Origin: an uncultured Eubacteriales bacterium
GTDB taxonomy: Bacteria > Bacillota > Clostridia > Christensenellales > CAG-138
Length of the DNA stretch: 6,599 nt
Assembly (NCBI GenBank): GCA_900550525.1
Contig: URSN01000104.1
Location: forward strand, 1 to 6,599
Reading direction: 5' to 3'
Shown piece after piece: positions 5,166 through 6,599 of this stretch. The position numbers were made by a program, and so were the translations under genes. A model generated the notes under the pieces. It made no database searches. It saw only the letters and a list, made by a program, of their open reading frames with translations, and was not told the DNA's origin. How positions within the stretch are numbered: the stretch's first letter is position 1; every line of letters starts with the position of its first letter.

Positions 5166-6369
5166 TCACCGGTCTTTACGGCGGGGGAGGTGCTGATGGA
5201 AGTGCTGATCCCCTTTGTCACCGCTTCGATCATCGACAGAGGGATCGAGGCGGGAGATATCCATCAGGTCTATCTGCACGGCGGCGTCATGCTGGCCATG
5301 GCTTTGCTGAGCCTGGCGTGCGGCGTCCTGGCCGGCCGGTACGCGGCAAAGGCGTCCTCCGGCCTGGCCTGCAACCTGCGGGAAGGGATTTATAAGAAGG
5401 TGCAGTCCTTCGCCTTCTCCAACATCGACAGCTACAGCGCCGCCGGCCTTGTCGCCCGGATGACCACCGATGTGACCAACGTGCACAACGCCTGCCAGAT
5501 GATCCTGCGGATCGCGGTTCGTGCGCCGCTCATGCTGATTTGCAGTATGGTCATGTGCTTCTTTATCAGTGCAAAGCTGAGCATGATCTTCCTGGCGGCC
5601 ATCGTCATTCTGGCGGCGGCGCTGGCCTCCGTTGCGCTCATCTATGGCGCCGGCATCCTCTGCGCCTACGCCTACAACCGCATCATGGTCACGTCAGCCA
5701 GGGCACCATGCGCAGCCTCCGCACGGAGCTGTTCCAGCGCATGGAGCGCCTGCCCATCCGCTATTTTGACACCCATGCCCACGGCGACATCATGTCCGTC
5801 TACACCAACGATGCGGACACCCTGCGGCAGCTCATGGGCCAGAGCATCCCCCAGGTCATCCACTCCGGCGTAACGATCGCGGCCTCCTTTGTCAGCATGT
5901 TCCTTCTGAACATCCCGCTGACCGTCATCACCCTGGCCGTGATCGGCGCGATGGTCCTTGCCACCTCGAAGATCGCCGCAAAGCTGGCCAGCGCCGACGG
6001 CTTTATCCGCCGCCTGCCGGACGGGTATCGGACGGCGCTCACCGGGGACGGGCCAATCTCTCGCAGGGCCAGCGCCAACTGCTGGCGATCGCCCGCGCCG
6101 CCGTGGCCGGCCCGCCGGTGCTGATTTTGGACGAGGCCGCCTCCTCCATCGACACCCGGACGGAGGCGCTGGTGCAGCAGGGCATGGACGCCCTGATGGC
6201 CGGGCGCACCACCTTCGTGATCGCGCACCGCCTGTCCACGGTCAAAAACGCGGACTGCATCATGGTATTGGAGCAGGGCCGCATCATCGAGCGGGGCGCG
6301 CACGACGAGCTGATCGCGCAGAAGGGGCGGTACTACCAGCTTTACACTGGTCAGTTCCAGTTGGACTGA
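5166..6369 (+). pseudogene. Chimeric, decayed ABC exporter remnant (two half-transporters fused by deletions, with two frameshifts)
   Basis: This derives from a heterodimeric multidrug/lipid-type ABC exporter gene pair. About 5166-5630 encodes the start of the first subunit's membrane domain (EVLMEVLIPFVTASIIDRGI; later GLVARMTTDVTNVHNACQM and LRIAVRAPL), lacking its first ~20 residues. About 5631-5690 switches in frame to the partner subunit (GILCAYAYNRIMV). One base is then missing after 5692, and the partner continues in another frame (VSQGTMRSLRTELFQRMERL, PIRYFDTHAHGDIMSVYTND, up to KIAAKLA near 5995). A second internal deletion joins this directly to the late ATPase domain (ADGFIRRLPDGY). 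A base is missing from the G-run at 6050-6052, and the third frame gives LSQGQRQLLAIARA, Walker B VLILDEAASSID, the H-loop IAHRLST, and TGA 6367-6369. Walker A and the Q-loop are absent, so it cannot hydrolyse ATP. ATG 5196, preceded by GGGGGAGG, could start a truncated peptide, but no working transporter results. Confidence 0.85.
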
Positions 6370-6379
6370 TTGCAAACAG

Positions 6380-6417
6380 AAAAGGGAACGCTGAAAGGCG
6401 TTCCCTTTTCCATTTTT
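6380..6417. terminator. Strong bidirectional terminator between convergent genes
   Basis: AAAAGGGAACGC (6380-6391) pairs perfectly with GCGTTCCCTTTT (6398-6409) around the loop TGAAAG, with ATTTTTT following on the plus strand. The A-rich left arm gives a T-rich tail on the minus strand too. It lies 11 nt after the exporter TGA and 22 nt beyond the stop of the convergent right-edge gene, so it can serve both. Confidence 0.9.
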
Positions 6418-6430
6418 TCACGTTACTTTT

Positions 6431-6598
6431 CTAACGAACCGCAGCCTGCAAAATACCGAACAACGCCACAAAAAGCACGCCAGCCACCGGCCAGACGATC
6501 CAGGTGAAGCCCCATCGCTCTGTGGTGAAGCTGTAGGCCAGGTAGATGGCAGTAGCCAGCGTCCAGTAGACGCCGGGGAACCAGGCCAGCTTTTTGTT
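6431..6598 (-). CDS. C-terminal 55 residues of a membrane protein running off the right edge
   Basis: The minus strand is open from the window edge to TAG at 6433-6431; no start is inside the window. It reads NKKLAWFPGVYWTLATAIYL, then AYSFTTERWGFTWIVWPVAG and VLFVALFGILQAAVR. Two hydrophobic helices (about residues 10-24 and 32-52) are linked by a short FTTERWG turn, with an aromatic-rich TWIVWPVAGVLF core. This pattern resembles the paired C-terminal helices attached to many Firmicutes XRE-type helix-turn-helix regulators and other small membrane proteins. With the N-terminal part missing, that assignment is only an inference. Hydrophobic periodicity, a clean frame and the terminator just past its stop make it a real gene. 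Confidence 0.7.
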   Translation of the reverse strand, partial: NKKLAWFPGVYWTLATAIYLAYSFTTERWGFTWIVWPVAGVLFVALFGILQAAVR

Positions 6599-6599
6599 G

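Overview
This is a high-GC chromosomal window, probably from an anaerobic low-G+C-type lineage (Firmicutes/Clostridia) member that is itself GC-rich, such as a gut Clostridia relative. The evidence is an ATP-dependent PEP carboxykinase, a Noc-type ParB paralogue, a phage_holin_4-type holin, GGAGG ribosome binding sites and hairpin-plus-U terminators. A genus cannot be named from sequence alone.

Layout. (1) 2-631 (+) is the C-terminal part of a secreted or surface protein with a Pro/Thr/Glu/Ala repeat linker. It is followed by a 144-residue four-helix membrane protein (687-1121) and a strong terminator. (2) A convergent solitary holin lies on the minus strand (1229-1630). (3) A GC-extreme, hairpin-rich spacer ends in a near-consensus sigma-A promoter (1963-1991) driving pckA (2074-3645 as an ancestral frame). 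pckA carries an in-frame TAG 38 codons before its natural TAA and is followed by a 12-bp terminator. (4) noc (3948-4817) is complete in length but interrupted by TAA at codon 70. (5) A short spacer holds two 29-bp direct repeats. (6) 4980-6369 is a wrecked locus: a C-terminal shard of a LysR regulator (-) lies head to head with an ABC exporter remnant (+). The exporter remnant is stitched from the start of one subunit, the middle of its partner and the partner's C-terminal ATPase half, and also has two one-base frameshifts. (7) A bidirectional terminator separates this from the C-terminus of a minus-strand membrane protein that runs off the right edge.

How the genes relate. pckA (PEP/oxaloacetate interconversion) and noc (nucleoid occlusion at division) each have their own signals and are not obviously linked. 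The LysR and ABC fragments look like what remains of a regulator/exporter divergent pair. No new functional system is convincingly present. The distinctive feature is damage: two nonsense codons and two single-base frameshifts, together with larger internal deletions, all within about 2.9 kb on the right side. The larger deletions point to real gene decay in the exporter. The four point lesions could be real or could be sequencing/assembly errors.
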